Below, piece by piece: positions 48,500 to 62,391 of a DNA stretch of 64,000 nucleotides. The position numbers were made by a program, and so were the translations under genes. The DNA comes from Ectocarpus siliculosus (Eukaryota > Sar > Phaeophyceae > Ectocarpales > Ectocarpaceae). The stretch spans positions 3,132,504 to 3,196,503 of the forward strand of contig FN649737.1 in the NCBI GenBank assembly GCA_000310025.1. The letters are read 5' to 3'. The notes below the pieces were generated by a model. The model searched no databases. It had not been told where the DNA came from and was given only the letters and a program-made list of their open reading frames with translations. Position 1 is the stretch's first letter; every line of letters starts with the position of its first letter.

Positions 48500-51400
48500 T
48501 CAGGGCGTCTTTGGTGGCGACGAGGGTGCAGACGACGAGGGCGTCGACTTGGTGGTGTCCACCACGGCAAAGCCTGCCAGAAATTCGTTGTAGGACAGGG
48601 TGCCATCCCCGTCCGTGTCGAGCGCGTCCATGATGGCGTCAATCTGGTCGTCTGTTAGCGGACTCGAGAACACCTGCAGTAGGTTTCGGGAAAATAACAC
48701 ACACACATGACTCGGATGTTAGAGTCCGCCATTGTCCCACGGAAATTGGCGGTACTGTGGGGAGCGGTGTGTCCTGATGGCGTCGGGTCAAACAAGGCCT
48801 AACATTGTTGTTCCGCCTCCTTCCTACCCCAGTCCGCAAAAACCGTAGTTCAACTGTTGGCAGGAATGAGGTGAATGCATACGCGCTCACACGGATTCAC
48901 ACGTTTCGATAAGCCCCGTCAACACAATATTTCACGATCAATGCAATGAACCTAGCCCGTATCTCATCCCATGTCTACCCTTGTCTCCTTTCTCTACCTC
49001 CCGCCTACCTGGTTCATTTTGCGCATCCCGAAGCGGAATTCCTCTCTGTCGACAGAGCCATCCCCGTCGAGATCGAATGATCTGTATGCCCCGGCCAACT
49101 GGGAGGGAGAAGACAGCAACAAAGGGGGGAGGACACACGCGTTTATCAGACCATAAACAGCGAAGGGGAGCTGCGTGCTTACGTACGTTCGCGAAATATT
49201 GTCGACTGATCAGCAGATGAGATTAAACTTTCTACCACGACGTTCAGCACGGTTTGGCTGGAGCGGTTTCAAGCAGGGGCACTGCAGGCAACGTGAGAGC
49301 TTGATCGTACCTGCCGCCGGTTCTGGAACATGAAGTTTGCGACGGATTGAATGACGCCTTCCTGCCAGCCAACTTCCTGCATTAGTCGACCTCCCGGCTC
49401 CCCTCCGCTCGAAACGCTTGAGCCTGTTTGTACCCTGTGAAAAAACGGTGGCAGACGTGAAGAAGGGACGGGTTTCTATTGTATAAGTAGCGACTACATG
49501 CAGAGGCACGAGTGTCACAATGGGGGGAAAGCTAGAAAGAAGTACGGCTGCCTGCAGAAGCGCTTTGCGAAGAAGTTCACCTTCTTCACTCCGTGCACTC
49601 GGAGCAACCCCGAAAGAAAGCAAACAAACCTCCTGAGGCCTTTTCCCGAGTTTCTCTCCTCCACGAGTCCCCGAATTGTATCGCCCTCACGACAATACAA
49701 ATTGAAGCGATACTAGTAGGTGGGGTGCAGTAAGCAAAATAGCGATGTCATGAGTTCGACATTACGGGGTACTTGCCTTTCTGATCGCTCATCTTCTTGT
49801 GCCTTGAGCTGCTTTACGAGCTCGTCCGGATTTGCGATCTGGATGCTCTGCCGCCCCACGCTACCCCTCCTGTCCGTCACCCTGAAGGCCCGCTTGAACT
49901 CGGCCTTTCACAGATACAATAATCACAGCGAGAAGCGAAGTACGACGACGTCTACAGATAGGAGGTGGTCGAAAGAAAAACGCGAAACTACAGAACGTAA
50001 AGTGACGAGAGGAGTCGTCGTCGACAGACGCTGCGGAGGTTTGCACCCTTGGATGGAGATGGTTTCCGCAGCAAAAAAAAACAGTTATGCCAACCAACAA
50101 CATCAATGAAAGCTTGACCAAGGTCACTCCTAAGCCGAGCATATCGTTCCGAGAATGACTCTACTGTTCTCGCTGTGGGCTTCTAGATGACGTGCTGCCA
50201 CAATAAGAGCACTGGATAGCGAGCGCACCTTGCTGATCTTTTTGTCGTTGTCGGTGTCAATATCCGCAGCGAGCGAAACGAGGTCCGCCTTTGCCAAGGT
50301 CGTGCCCAAGGCGATGAGCTTGTCTGCTAGCTCGTCGTAAGTCAGGAACCCTACGTCGTCTTTGTCCAGCTCCCCGTAAGCCTTTTCCATCGTCATGTAT
50401 CGCCTGCGTTTTTCAAGTGTCGAGGAGGATAGAAAGACGACAACCGGCCAGGCCAACACAGAGGTAGGTCTCACATGCACGGACTTGTTTCTGCAGCGTG
50501 CGTTTGTCAAGAGGATGGGGGGCAGCTCTTTGTGCAAAATTTCATCTCCGCCGTAGAACCCACACCTAGCGGGATGGAACGTGTGTTTGTTGTGGCACGG
50601 GTGGGGGTTTTCACATTGTACACTACACGCGACCACTCAAGAACCGCTTATTTTGCCCGAGATTCGTATCGTGTCTTGTCTGTGAGGTGTCCCAAATCGA
50701 CCATGTTGGTTTTGGTGTGGGGTTCTTAACTGAGCACTTGTTCTTATGGTCCAGTTCTTAACCTCATCACTTTTCGAGCCTGAGTTTCTTGTATATGTAG
50801 CTCCCAGCTTCCTGAGTGGTGGCGCGTGTACTACAACACAGACTATTCTCCGGCGTATTGCACTTGTTCCGGAACCTTTATAGGGTGGTGGTGGTCAGCC
50901 CCTACAAAAACGTAGGTGATCCTCTCGCCTTGCTAGGCTTACTTTAGCAGCTTGGTGATGAGCTCCACCATTTGGTTCTCCTGCGTAGGTGTGAGAACAA
51001 GGCTGCACCTCCTGCCCGCGATGACCTTGGTGATCTCTTCCTGGGGTATCGACGAATCGAGGTCGATCCAGCCGCATCGAATTAAATCGATAGGTGATGG
51101 CATGGATAGGGTCGTGTGTTGCGTTGATACCACAGTTTATTGGCGATACGGTCGGTTGATACATTGTTGTTTTCGTGTATACCTCCGTTGTCCGCGATCA
51201 TGACATAAGTTGTAGGTGATGCACACCACGTACAGCTCTCGTCCGCTCTCCAAACATGTGGGAGACTCGTACCAGTTCGGAACGTATTTTCCACAGCACA
51301 AAATGTTTGTAATGTGGACACGGCTTAATAACTGGACACCTCAGGAGTGTTGTATAAGCGTTCGTTGTTCATGGTTGCAGTGTGCAGGTCGATTGTGTTC

Positions 51401-54400
51401 GCCCGTACGGCGTTTGTGTCCCTACCAACTACTCGTAGGTGCTTGCAGTTAGGAATGGCGCGCACTCACGTCTTGCTTCATGTTGAGGCGCGTGAAAACC
51501 GGCGCAAATCTCGAGGCAAACTCCTCCAAGTCGATTGTGCTATCACAGTCTTTGTCCAACCCTCGCATCAGCTCGAACACCTGCAAGGCAGCAGAGCATG
51601 CACACGAGTATTATTCGTGTTTGGATGGGCTGCAGAAAGAAAATGGTGCGTGAAGGGCACCTTAGACGCTCCCGGGCCGAGTGGTGGCTTAGGAATCGTG
51701 CTGCGAGCTGATCACGCTGAACTGGTGCGTGTCTGCGTAGACCCCGGCACCTGGTCATCACTGAGCCCGATCTCGAGCGCCTTGAGAGCGTTGACAAACT
51801 CTTCGTACTCGATGTTGCCGTCCCCGTCGACGTCGAAGTAGTCGAACGCCGACTGCACGTCGCCCGCCCCCATAGCCACGAAGATGCGCTCGCAGATCTG
51901 GTCCACGATGGCGTCCTGCCATTGCCCGGCGTTGAGCCCGCTCACCTACCCGTGGATCATGGGGGTGGCCTAACAACTTCAAGGGAATGCGCGAGGTGGG
52001 GTTGGTGTCTTTTCGACGGCATTTGTGTTCTGCGGTTTCTTTCTTGCTTTTTTGGTTGATTTCGGCATAGGAATTGCCGTGGGACAGGGGAGGGGGGAAA
52101 AATAAACGCAGCCAACCTGTTGGGCTCTGCAAACCCCACTTTGAGACACGTCGATGTTGGAAAAGACAAGTCATGCCATCGTTCTTCAAGCATCCATCTG
52201 CGGGAGGAGTTATATTGTCTATTCTTGATTTGTGGCGAGGAAGCGCCAAGCGTAGCCGATAATTTGGCTTACAGTAGCTAGTTCAAGAAAGGTGAGAGTG
52301 AGAGAGGGGGTGTCTTTGTGGGCATTCCCCATCTCCGAGATTCGCATGAATGGCTACGGGATTCTATTAATCTTTCATGGCAAACGTCTTCGGTTCATGT
52401 ATTGTAGTTCGCCGATCTTTGCTCATCGCATGTGGTCATTGCCTATGAAGATGCTTGTTTGTATCCTTGTTCCACGTAACTGTCGCTTGCAACTTGATTG
52501 TGCTCCTTCGGGGGTCGGTTGGCATATGTTGCAACTTGATTACTTCTCTTCGGGTGCCGATATCATGTGACATCTGTTGCAACTTGATTGTTCTCGATTG
52601 GGTACACCGATGTCTTTCGGCGCTGTCATCCTTTTCACCTGGACGCGATACCTCTCGAGAAACTTGGTGTAGTTGATCGAACCGTCCTCCTCCACTTCAG
52701 CCAACCGATCCTGCAAAATATGAGCGGGCATCAGTCGGGAGAACTCGTGAGCACTATGTATGGCCGAGGTGAAAATAAGCGGCAAGAAAAGCACAAGCAG
52801 ACAAGCAGCAAGAGGGTGGATGGACCACAAGTACAAGTTGAAACAGTGACAAAATAATCCCGAGCCGAACAGAGCTTATTCCACGCTGACCTGGTGCATG
52901 TTTCTTCAAGAAGTAATGAAAGGGATTTGCAACCAACGTATAGCAGCTGTTTCAACCACTGCGTCGAGTTTGATTTGTTTCGCTCTTGCGTCACTCACCA
53001 CATAGCTGAGAAACGGCACATCCAGCTGCAGCACTAGGTTGAGGCCGTTCGCCCACTGCACCTTGCTCACCCGGCCGCTCTTCGTTCGGTCCTGACACAC
53101 GAGCAGACACACAATTGTAGCAGGGGCAGGCGCTTGAGGGAAGTGATCGGTGTCGGAGGGACAGCCCGCCGAAATGTGGTGTAAGCAGGATGATTTCAGG
53201 CCCTTCAAGCCAAGGCTCCGAAAAACCTCAGCAGAAACGACAACAACAGCAGCACATGTTGAGGTGCAAGACGAGTAAGCCGCACCCCTCGCACATTCCC
53301 ACCGCTAGGATATGTTGACAGACAAAACCTTCTGAGGAAAAACTCTCAACAGGCCGTGTGCCATGAAAAGCTCTTCCTAGGGAAACATGGCACCCACATT
53401 GAGCTTGGTGCTTGTCGTCGCGACAAGATAATTTGGCTGTCTATGACGTCGCCGTCTATACGTACGTACTCGGTTTGTGATTTGGAGAAAGCAACGCATG
53501 CTCGAAGTTTGACTCCTCACAAGGGTGGCTTGAAGCGAATACACAACCTCTAGGACGTGGATCAGGAAAGTGCAGCTTGTGCCAAGTACAGGGAGTTGCA
53601 GCAAAAATTCCGTGGAGGTTAGGTCGAGCAAGATCATTCAGCCCACTACAACATGCCTCCGGGGTGTAGCACCAACTTCGGCTGGATTTTCAATCAATTC
53701 CATCGCCGTGTTTCAGCAATCATATACGTCGAACAAGGCGGGCCACGGGACAACATTTTCGACCACCACGAGACACTGCGTCATTCCATCCCCACCCTCG
53801 AATTAGTGGTGTTTCACTTGCAAGTTTCGGCCACCAAGCTTGTGGGCCGACGACCCAATGCCACCTTTGCGGACGTTTAGATAAGACCAACAAGCACACA
53901 ACACGAACAACAACAACAACAACAATAACAGGAACGCCAACGACGATGACGACGGCGACGCCGGTGACAGACCTCGCGGGTGTAGTGCCAGTAGAGACTT
54001 GGCTTGAGATCGAGCAGCCTCTCGATGATCATGTTTACCGCCTCCGTTTCCAGCCGTTCCTCCGTCTCTCGCTGCATCGTGTCCTGGTCGAAGCAAGTTT
54101 CCGACACACTGCTCGACACAGCACAATTGGTGACAGTGATGGTTACGGCTCAGCTCGGCCCATCCGCCCCAAAGGACCAAACAATTTGTGCACAAATGTA
54201 GAGGTGAGAATAGATGTGAACCTGTGAGGCAAGGAGGTGGCGGCTGTGTGAGGCAGCTTGGAGCTTGGAGTAAATTGAGAAAACAGGGGCTCCGTTCTCT
54301 ATGGCCCACGGTCCTAGAACCGTAGCTTCAGCCAAATAGTGCCGGGTAGATCCGATCGGTGTGTCGTTGACATACCTGTGCGCGTAGAACTGCTGTATCT

Positions 54401-57400
54401 CCGGCTGAAGCTCCGGTCCGATCGTGAGAAACGCTCCCTTGTTGGTCTGCATGCCGCAGTATCGGCTGGTGTTAGGATTAACATTTCGGAGACGACAGAT
54501 GGACGAGAGAACGGAAGGGGGGAGAGAAGAAGAAGAAGAGACGAAGAAGAGAGGGAGGGGGGGGGGTGAGAATGAGAGTTCAGAGAGAGAGAAGAAACGA
54601 AATATGGTGGGTTGTAAAGAGAGACTTTTGTGTTGAACCTTTTTAATTGGCATGATGAAACGGTCATCACATACCACAGCAGTTGCGTCGTCGCTGTTCG
54701 TTGTGCTGCCCCCACATCGACTACGGTTTGAACTTTGACCAACACATCTTGATCCTTCTCGTAAGATGTGCTTTGTGATCTTCCGGTCAGACGGCTCGAA
54801 TCTAGCAGTAAGAGCCACTTCAAACGGCGAACATTCTTAACAACGGAGTACGTCGACGGGCAACCTGCCAGGGAAGTGTATTTACCACCCACGACTCTAC
54901 CAACCGGCCACTGCGAATCATTCGCGCTTCAGCTAGGCCGATAGGATTCCCCCCGCCTCCGCCTCTGGAAACGCCTACGATGTTTCCAGACATCGGGTAT
55001 CTCCCCCAAGCCCCAACCCTCCCGCGCATGCCATGTTTACCCCACTCTCCCCTCGCACCTCGCCGAGAAGAGCGTGATTAGGCGGCCGCTGTGGAGGAGC
55101 TCAAAGCCCTCCCTCACGCACTCGTGGCTGCGGATGATTAGGGCCGCGTGGTTCGTCCTGAGGAACTCGTGGGTGATGTCCTGCCCGAACTCGACCCCGG
55201 CTCCTCTGGCCGACATCTGGCGGCCCTGGATAGGTCGCGGGTCCGACCAGAGCATCGCCTCGAATATCTGTCGGTGGTCCGGGACGGGGTTAGGATTGTT
55301 GTTACGTTGGGGTCGCGGTTGGGTGGGGTTGGAAGATTGGGTTGGATTGGGATTTGGATCAGGTCGTGTGCAGAGAACGGTCAAGCTTCGAGTAGGGTTG
55401 AGCTGAGGTACAGGGTAGGTTCTGCCGGTTGGCTTAGAAAATATGGGGTTGGCCTCGCACGGTTCCAATTACGCTGGAATCTTTCCGTTTGGGATACGGA
55501 AATTGTCGCCTGTGTGTTTGGTCTCAGGACGTTCGCATCAACAGTGAAAACACAAAGTTTGTTTTTCTTCTCGCTGGCGTGAGTGGAAAGCATCTTGAAA
55601 ACCCGTTTCGAAAGAGTGTGGTGCTGTTGTAGTTGTTGTAGTCGACAGGACCATAGAGGGTGCTACGTATTCTGCCTTGCGATAGTTTGTCGTCACCGCG
55701 GTACAATCTGTCGCACGACCGAGAACGCATATTGACCCATCGCACTCACCTCCTCAATGGGTGACCTCAAGAGGCAGGAGTGAAAGACACGACAACAAAG
55801 CCTGTGCAACAGACCTCACGAGTTCACCGGAGTTTAGCCCTATCGCACCAGACACCCGGGACGGTACGCGCTCATTTTAACCCAGCCTACTCCTCGTCGA
55901 GTTTATTCAACAACGCAACCGGCAGCATCAATCTGGTATCATCACGGAAAGAGGTCCGGCCGTGGGTTCTCGCATAGGAGGTTCTAGAAACGTGTGCCGG
56001 GCTGCACCACCCCTACCGCTAGGACTGGTTCGCTACTGGTACGCGCCACGCGCCTGGTCCTCGAAGGAGTTCCCGTGAATAGGCGGCTCCCTCTTCCGAC
56101 TCATGCCTTTGATGTGGTTCAAGGTTACGCCGTCGTGAGGGAAGAGCCCCCCGTGGACCACGAAGATCCTCTCCTGCGCATCGTAGAATCACGTCGATCG
56201 GTAGGATGCATAGCGAGCGGGTTTGGCCCGAAGATAATCGACGGGATGAGGGTGCTTGGATTGCTGAGCAGCAGGAATTGCAATCAGGTAGACCCTGGCA
56301 TTGCTAGCGTTCCATGGACAGCGAAACTTACCTCTCCCGTGCATAACTTAACGAATACTTGATGGGCGTGAGCAACCACGTTGGACCTTGTCCACTTGCG
56401 AAGCTAACCCCTTGGCACCAGTATCGTTCGAATGTCCAATCGTTCGGAACTATGGTCACAAGAGAGTAGAATTGCCACATGCTGCCACACTGCGCGCTAT
56501 GCATGCCTTCCCTCTCACAAGACGGTGGTTGTCCCGTAGCGTTGTTGTACCTGTATAAGAGCGCAGAGGGGCAGCGCGTCGAAGAGCTCGTGGCACGCCC
56601 TGAGTAGCAGCCTACCGTTTGGACCCGCGTACTTCTCGAAAATCTGCAAACACACAGGTTTGTCACAGCAAGGCGGGCAGGGGAGGGGTAAGAGGCACGC
56701 CAGACGGAATGAATTTGTTTGGAAATCGGACGTCTAGGGGCGAAGCACAAAGCACATTCAGACCAAGAGATCTGCGAAATAGTCTGATGATGCTCTTGGT
56801 GAAAGGTGTGCTAGCCCCAACGTACGTCAATACGTTCAGTGACGTACACTAATACGTTCAGTGCCACCGGTACATGAATATTCAGTACCACCCCCGGTTG
56901 CTATTTCCAAGATGTCAAGGACCTTGGTCAGCCAAAAAATGCGCCCTACATTATGCGTAGCGGGGTTTGTCCTCGCCGACAACTCGAGGGTACTTTTTTC
57001 GAAAGTCGGACGTTGTATCGTCGTTTAGCTTCAAGGACATCATGAAGGCACGCTCCCCCGGGCATCACGCTTCGCCCAAAAGGCACGCACCCACAGTTGA
57101 CAAACAAACGGTTTTGACTTGTGAAACGCTGCTTTACAACAAGCATCACTAGTCTTACGTGTATTTCAGAAAGTATTGATACTGGTATGCATATGCGTAA
57201 GACGTGTGTACCTCTTCCTCGAAGCCCATGATCTTGTTCTGCTGCCTCGACTCATGGTTCCCGCGGTTCAGACGAATGCAGTCAGGCTGCATCACCTTCT
57301 CGGGGACACCACACCAAGAGGACGAGCGTCGTTGAAGGAGAGGATGGCGGTGGGGCGCTCGAGATCATGCACCATCCCCAGGCAAGCTATCATCACCCAT

Positions 57401-58478
57401 ACATCACCAACACAACCACCGCCACCAACACCAACAACACTAACAACAAAACAACGCCAACAACAACAACCACGGGGACAGAAAACATACCTTGAACGCG
57501 CAGAGAGTGAAGAGCACCTCCGATCCACAGGGGCCCCGGTCCACGAAGTCCCCGTTGAAGATGTAATGGTTCTGGGGGCAGGGTATTCCGTTGATGGTGA
57601 AGATGGAGAAGAGATCCTGCAGCTGCCCGTGGATGTCGCCCACGACCGTCATCTTGCCGTCTTTCGCGACCCCGCACTCCTGCATCGAAACGAGCCCATC
57701 CCGTCCAGGGTAAAATTCTACATTACTGGTGTGTAGATAGGAAGCCATCTGTATGCGTTCGTTTTCCGGGTAACACGCCTCTTTGTGTCCTAATGGAGCA
57801 CGTGAAGATCGATAGAAAACAGTAGTTCAGCACCGCCTGCGGATGCGCATCCACGACATTAACCGCTCGACCTTGTTATTCTATGTGTATGTCCTCCTCC
57901 TATGAAAGAGCAAGTTGCGAAATCTTTAGGCATCCCGCCCGAACGCACTTTTCTTTAGTTTCTGATCGGGGAGGTTGGAGCCTGAGTACCCAACCGGCGA
58001 TGCTTCCACTATTTTCACCCGTCAGACAACCGGCCAACTCAAGGTTTCGCTGCAAAGATAGCCGAGCGAGAAGCAAGGCTACTTGCTGTTGTGGAGACTT
58101 GAGATGGGCATATATGGGGAAATGCCCGCAATAATTGCCAGAATCGAAACCCTTGTGGGCTCTGCTGCCCTTGGATACCCCGCCTGCTTGAGCAGACTTG
58201 TCTGGCCCAATGTACTGAGAAAGTGAGCGACCGCAGCTGTTGCCCAGTTGGCATCGGGGACACGTCGTCAAGTCCGTTTTCTTTTGAGAATATCGACTGG
58301 TTTCGGAAACCTTGGCGCTGAGGAAAGCAGATGGGGTTTGAAGAAATGCCCCAGAGGGAGGACGATGGCCGTGGACGTTCAAGGCAAACGATACGCCAAT
58401 CGAAGCCTAAGTCACCTAGGCGGTTGAACCCCCAGCTGAAGCATCTTTGGAGAGGTACACCACAACAACATATATAAC

Positions 58479-58538
<60 letters not shown>

Positions 58539-61070
58539 CGACATTGCCGCTTCGCGTACTGCTGCTCCAGCAAATGCAGACCCTAAAACAAGACTCGCCT
58601 GGATGGTTGCCTCCTTGGCGAAAAGGTCCTTGGCTTTCTTGACCAGTGGCCACGCGTACTTGATGTTCAGAGTGCGCCCCTCCTTAAAAGCCTCCATCAA
58701 TTTCAATATCTGACGCACAAGTACAAACGCACGCACACGCCGCTTCCGCTTTTTCGATGAAACCGACTAACGTTTGTTTATTCGATGAACAAAACTTTTG
58801 TTCGTGGCTACGTAGATGGACAAAACAAACGAACCGTCTCTCTAAGAAAATAAACTGCATAGTCCAACCCTGTAAGTTCCGAAGCATGCAGGGTTGTCTA
58901 ACCGCGGTAGACGTCATGCAAACAAACTGCTATGTATTCAACCTGAAGATCTCACTACTCGGGGCAAGCGCACATGATATTTTGGACGAACGGGATCCGT
59001 GATGGGGCGAAACCCTAGCGCACGCCTTAAACCTCACTCCCGGCTACGTGGGCGTTCAATCTTCGAGGTGGTTCAAGGAAACCGCCTGAGCAATACCTTT
59101 TCGCCTACCCGTGACTCTGTCACGGTTTGAGCCAGAACCGTCAACCGTAGATCTTCGACCAGAAAATTTCGCCTCAAATCGAGTCAGAACATAGCATGCT
59201 GAACCTGACCCCAGTCAACCCCGATCCCCGCAGCCCTGGGGCTCTTGGAGACCCTGATGATGCCATGGAAACCTTTGCATGTTCCGCGGCATTCTTTGTA
59301 GCCCCTATTTAGTCCTCCTCCTCCCTATTCCAGACCTCCACCCCAGAATGATTCGCTTCATCTTTCGACAAAGTGTTTTCTTTAGCCCCCTGCGTCGGAG
59401 TGCCATCCGCAACCCGTTTGTCATACGCGTACCTGGGGTTCCGTGATGGGGAACTCCAGCTTTGGCCCTCCGCTGTCATCGGGGTCGTCGTCGAACTGAA
59501 GTGATGATGTGTTTACGGCACAAGTCGGAGAAAAAACACGAATCGTGAATAGGTACGTTGTGGCTGCGAGCATTGGACACGACACGCTGAACAAGATGAG
59601 GGAGATTTTGTTCGCCCAAGAGGTACCGAGTTCAAACGTTCAGCCGGATCGTTCTTCTCGCGGGCGAAGGGGGGAAAGGCGTCTATTGTGCTTGCTCGGC
59701 AACCCGCGACGCCCGAAGAACAACCAAGTTGTCGCGATAGGGCACACTGCGCCGTTTTTTTATTCTTGTCGGGACAAGGCAATATGATTGATAGACAAAT
59801 TACATACGAGATTATTACTTACCAGAGTGAGGGTTGAAAATACACTTCCTTACAAACTGGTGCGGCTACATTTCATCGAAAAACGACGTCGTCCCGCTTT
59901 CCGCCCTTGATAATTCGGAGTCGGGGGGTGGGGGGGTAGGTAGGGATGCTCGACAACAGTGAGCACCGATACCGGACGGCTGCGGACACCTATGGGAAGC
60001 TATCGGCGCGGTTCATGACATACCGCCTTTGCGTACGTTGATAGTATCCCTACTCCCACAGCCTCTAGAGCACAGGGCTAAATCGGACCTAGACAGAACA
60101 ACCTACTCGGCACCGACTCCGTTGACACGTTCCCAATCACGAGGTACACACAGCACTTGCGCACATTGGGCTCCACATCGAGGAGGTCCTTGCTGCTGTT
60201 GGCAGTCCCGAAGAGGCTCATGAGCTGCATGGATCGCTTGATGGCCAGCTGCTCGTTCATGTTGTCCAGCTTGTTCCAGACCTTGGGGAGTAACGACGAG
60301 GTTAATTTGCTCGGTTGGTCTAAAGCCCGGATCGCAAGCTGTTCAACTCGTTTGGGCCGCCCGTTGTTGTTTTCGCTGTTATTGTTGTGGTGCTCGTGGT
60401 TTTTACCTGCAATGATCCAGAGTTCTAGACCTACAAACGCCTCGACACCACCCCGCCAACCACCAACAAGGGGGAGGGGATGGGGGCAAGGAGTTCTCGA
60501 CAGGAGCTGAAACGGTTTTATGTCTTGTTTCCGGCGATGGACACTGGGTTCTATGCTACGCAAAAACGCATCACTGGAGGCAGAGGTAATGATTCTCTTG
60601 CCGCTCATCAGCTGGCAAGCGCTGTTCGCAGCGCTACTCCCCCAATACAGCCGCGAGAAGAACAACATCCTCGACAACAACGAGGGCAAGCCTGAGAAGA
60701 ACCATGGCGGCAGCACCACCACCAACAAACAGCAGTACCTACGACAACGGCGACCACGAGGACCGCAACGAAAACGACGACGACGACAAGCAGCACCACC
60801 ATCATCCCCACAACAACAGACGGGAATCCCCACCTTACTGTTCCGCTCTTTTGCCGCCTTCCTCCGGGCGAGAATCTTCCTGCTGACCGACTGAGGGGAA
60901 GCATTGGCCGATTTGTCGGCCACCTCCTCATAGGTCACGTTCTCCACCGGGGTCAGCACGCCATGCTGCTCGTAGAAAGTCCAGGAGATGGTGGGGCGTG
61001 TGTTGTTTCGAGTGTTCGCATTTCGAGTCATGAATTCCTCGTCTGTCTCTGCAATTTGTTCTCCCATCAT
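48500..61070 (-). CDS. PPEF/RdgC-type Ser/Thr protein phosphatase with EF-hand tail
   Basis: Exons: 60834-61070, 60165-60281, 59433-59495, 58599-58709, 57491-57679, 57212-57295, 56551-56643, 56054-56173, 55059-55267, 54376-54465, 53973-54108, 52999-53091, 52639-52710, 51751-51945, 51470-51580, 50943-51040, 50229-50403, 49777-49904, 49311-49434, 49009-49098, 48500-48673. Total 902 aa, in phase throughout. PPP-family motifs appear in order: VVGDIHGQ, FNGDFVDRG, LNRGNHES, VVHGGLF, MLWSDP and IIRSHE; these bind the two metals and phosphate. The C-terminal half has six clear EF-hand loops (DVDGDGNIEYEE, DKDCDSTIDLEE, DKDDVGFLTYDE, DTDNDKKISK, DLDGDGSVDREE, DTDGDGTLSYNE) plus one or two degenerate ones, implying calcium control of dephosphorylation. 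Three introns appear to start with GC. The exon 2 to exon 3 junction is the least certain, and the start could lie further upstream. Confidence 0.9.
55285..55365. repeat. GT-rich irregular repeat in a phosphatase intron
   Basis: G/T-rich stretch with repeated GGGTTGGGT-like words, upstream of the exon at 55059-55267 on the minus strand. It forms the pyrimidine-rich side of that intron. Confidence 0.6.
58479..58540. repeat. (AAC)n microsatellite in a phosphatase intron
   Basis: About twenty uninterrupted AAC triplets, about 60 bases past the GC-type donor at 58598 on the minus strand. Confidence 0.95.
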
Positions 61071-62391
61071 GGAACGTGTATCAGAGACTAACTACCCCGT
61101 AGATTGGTACCCTTTTGTTTTCAAATGACTTAAATCCTAGACTTGCACCTCAATCGTTGCTGTTTAGCGAGTGTTTGTTCGTGAGTACTTGCGCGCGAAA
61201 AATCGACTCTAGAGTGTTGACGATGGAGAGGATTTGCTAAACTTCTTGCAAAGAAAAAACTGCAGATGTGTGCCTCAAAGGAAATCCTGCGGTGTGGCTT
61301 TGTCCGGTTCGCCAGCGAAGCAGACCATACGGGATCGCCCGAACGAAGCCATTCCCGTTCCACGAGCACAGAGCTACCCAAAGCTCGGCTTTGTTTTCAA
61401 CTTTACGCCACAGGAACGAGAGGTAAGTCCATCTCAACGTCATCTTTCGGGTCAGGGGGGAGGCGAGTTTCACCGTTGAACGTTGCAGAAGGCGCTCACG
61501 ACCTCGACTGTGTCCCTCTTCTTTAGGGCATAGCGGTAATTTGTGAGCCCCCTGGCCACCACAAGTGTCAACTCGATCATCGTATCACTACACTGTGTTG
61601 ATGCGGTTGAGTGGTCTAGCACAAAACCAACAACAAGATTTGCTTGCGGTGCCGTAAGACTGCACGCATAGTTCTGACGGTAACGACGGCATGGAAGTGA
61701 GGAGGCACGTAACCCGTTTGCAGGCATCTCCGTTGCTGCAGGCTTCAACCCTTATGCGTCACGGTGCACACCGATGTCATTTGCAACGTTTCAGAAAGCT
61801 TCTGGCACGAGAGAGGGCGCTCTTCCTACCGCCGCAGATGTACAGCAGTGGTTTTTGAGAACGTTTGTTTTTATCATTTTGACGTTATCATTTTCATGAT
61901 CCAAGTGCTTGGTTGTAGGCAAGCCAGCAATTGGATCTAAGAAGCACATTGTTTTCTACAGCACGGTGTAAGTGTACGTGTGATTCGAGCACGCGTTTTC
62001 AAGCAACACATCCTTGCTTGTTGCGCCTCGCATCGAAGCACGCGTGTGCCAGCATTATTTTCTCCTTCTCCTCCCTCCCTGTTGCCGCACCCCCTTTAAG
62101 TGTTCCAGTAACAACAGCAATTATTCGGAAGGACTTACACCACATACAGGTTTACACATCCTGGATGCCGGGCTACCACGATGCATGTTCTATCACCCAC
62201 GCACTACCACATAGCGCTCCCCTTTGCAGACATACGCAAGGATAGAATGTTCTCCACGCGGCTCAAATGCTATCACCGGGGCGTGGCGTCTTTTTTTTTC
62301 CCGAGACCAAAAAGTGTACAGCGTACCTCTGGGTGTCGTCTGCGACTCCTTCCGTCGGCAGGGACGGCAGAAAGCGAAACAGCCGCCTCAC
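61071..62391. other. Between the phosphatase and CAP-Gly exons, no gene recognised
   Basis: If the CAP-Gly exon belongs to a multi-exon minus-strand gene, its next exons should lie here. I found no in-phase GLFVRP-type end of a CAP-Gly domain. A minus-strand frame at 61470-61748 reads LKPAATEMPANGL at its start, but the phase does not fit. Confidence 0.35.

Noticed and set aside
51041-51133. Upstream extension of the phosphatase exon at 50943-51040 (a stretch reading WIDLDSSIPQ)
   Set aside because: There is no AG between the in-frame stop and this stretch; the only workable acceptor is CCCCAG at 51041-51042.
60078-60833. Long open frame linking the first two phosphatase exons without splicing
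   Set aside because: The middle part (Val/Cys/Arg-rich runs) has no similarity to phosphatases. Good donor and acceptor sites flank it, so it is read as an intron.
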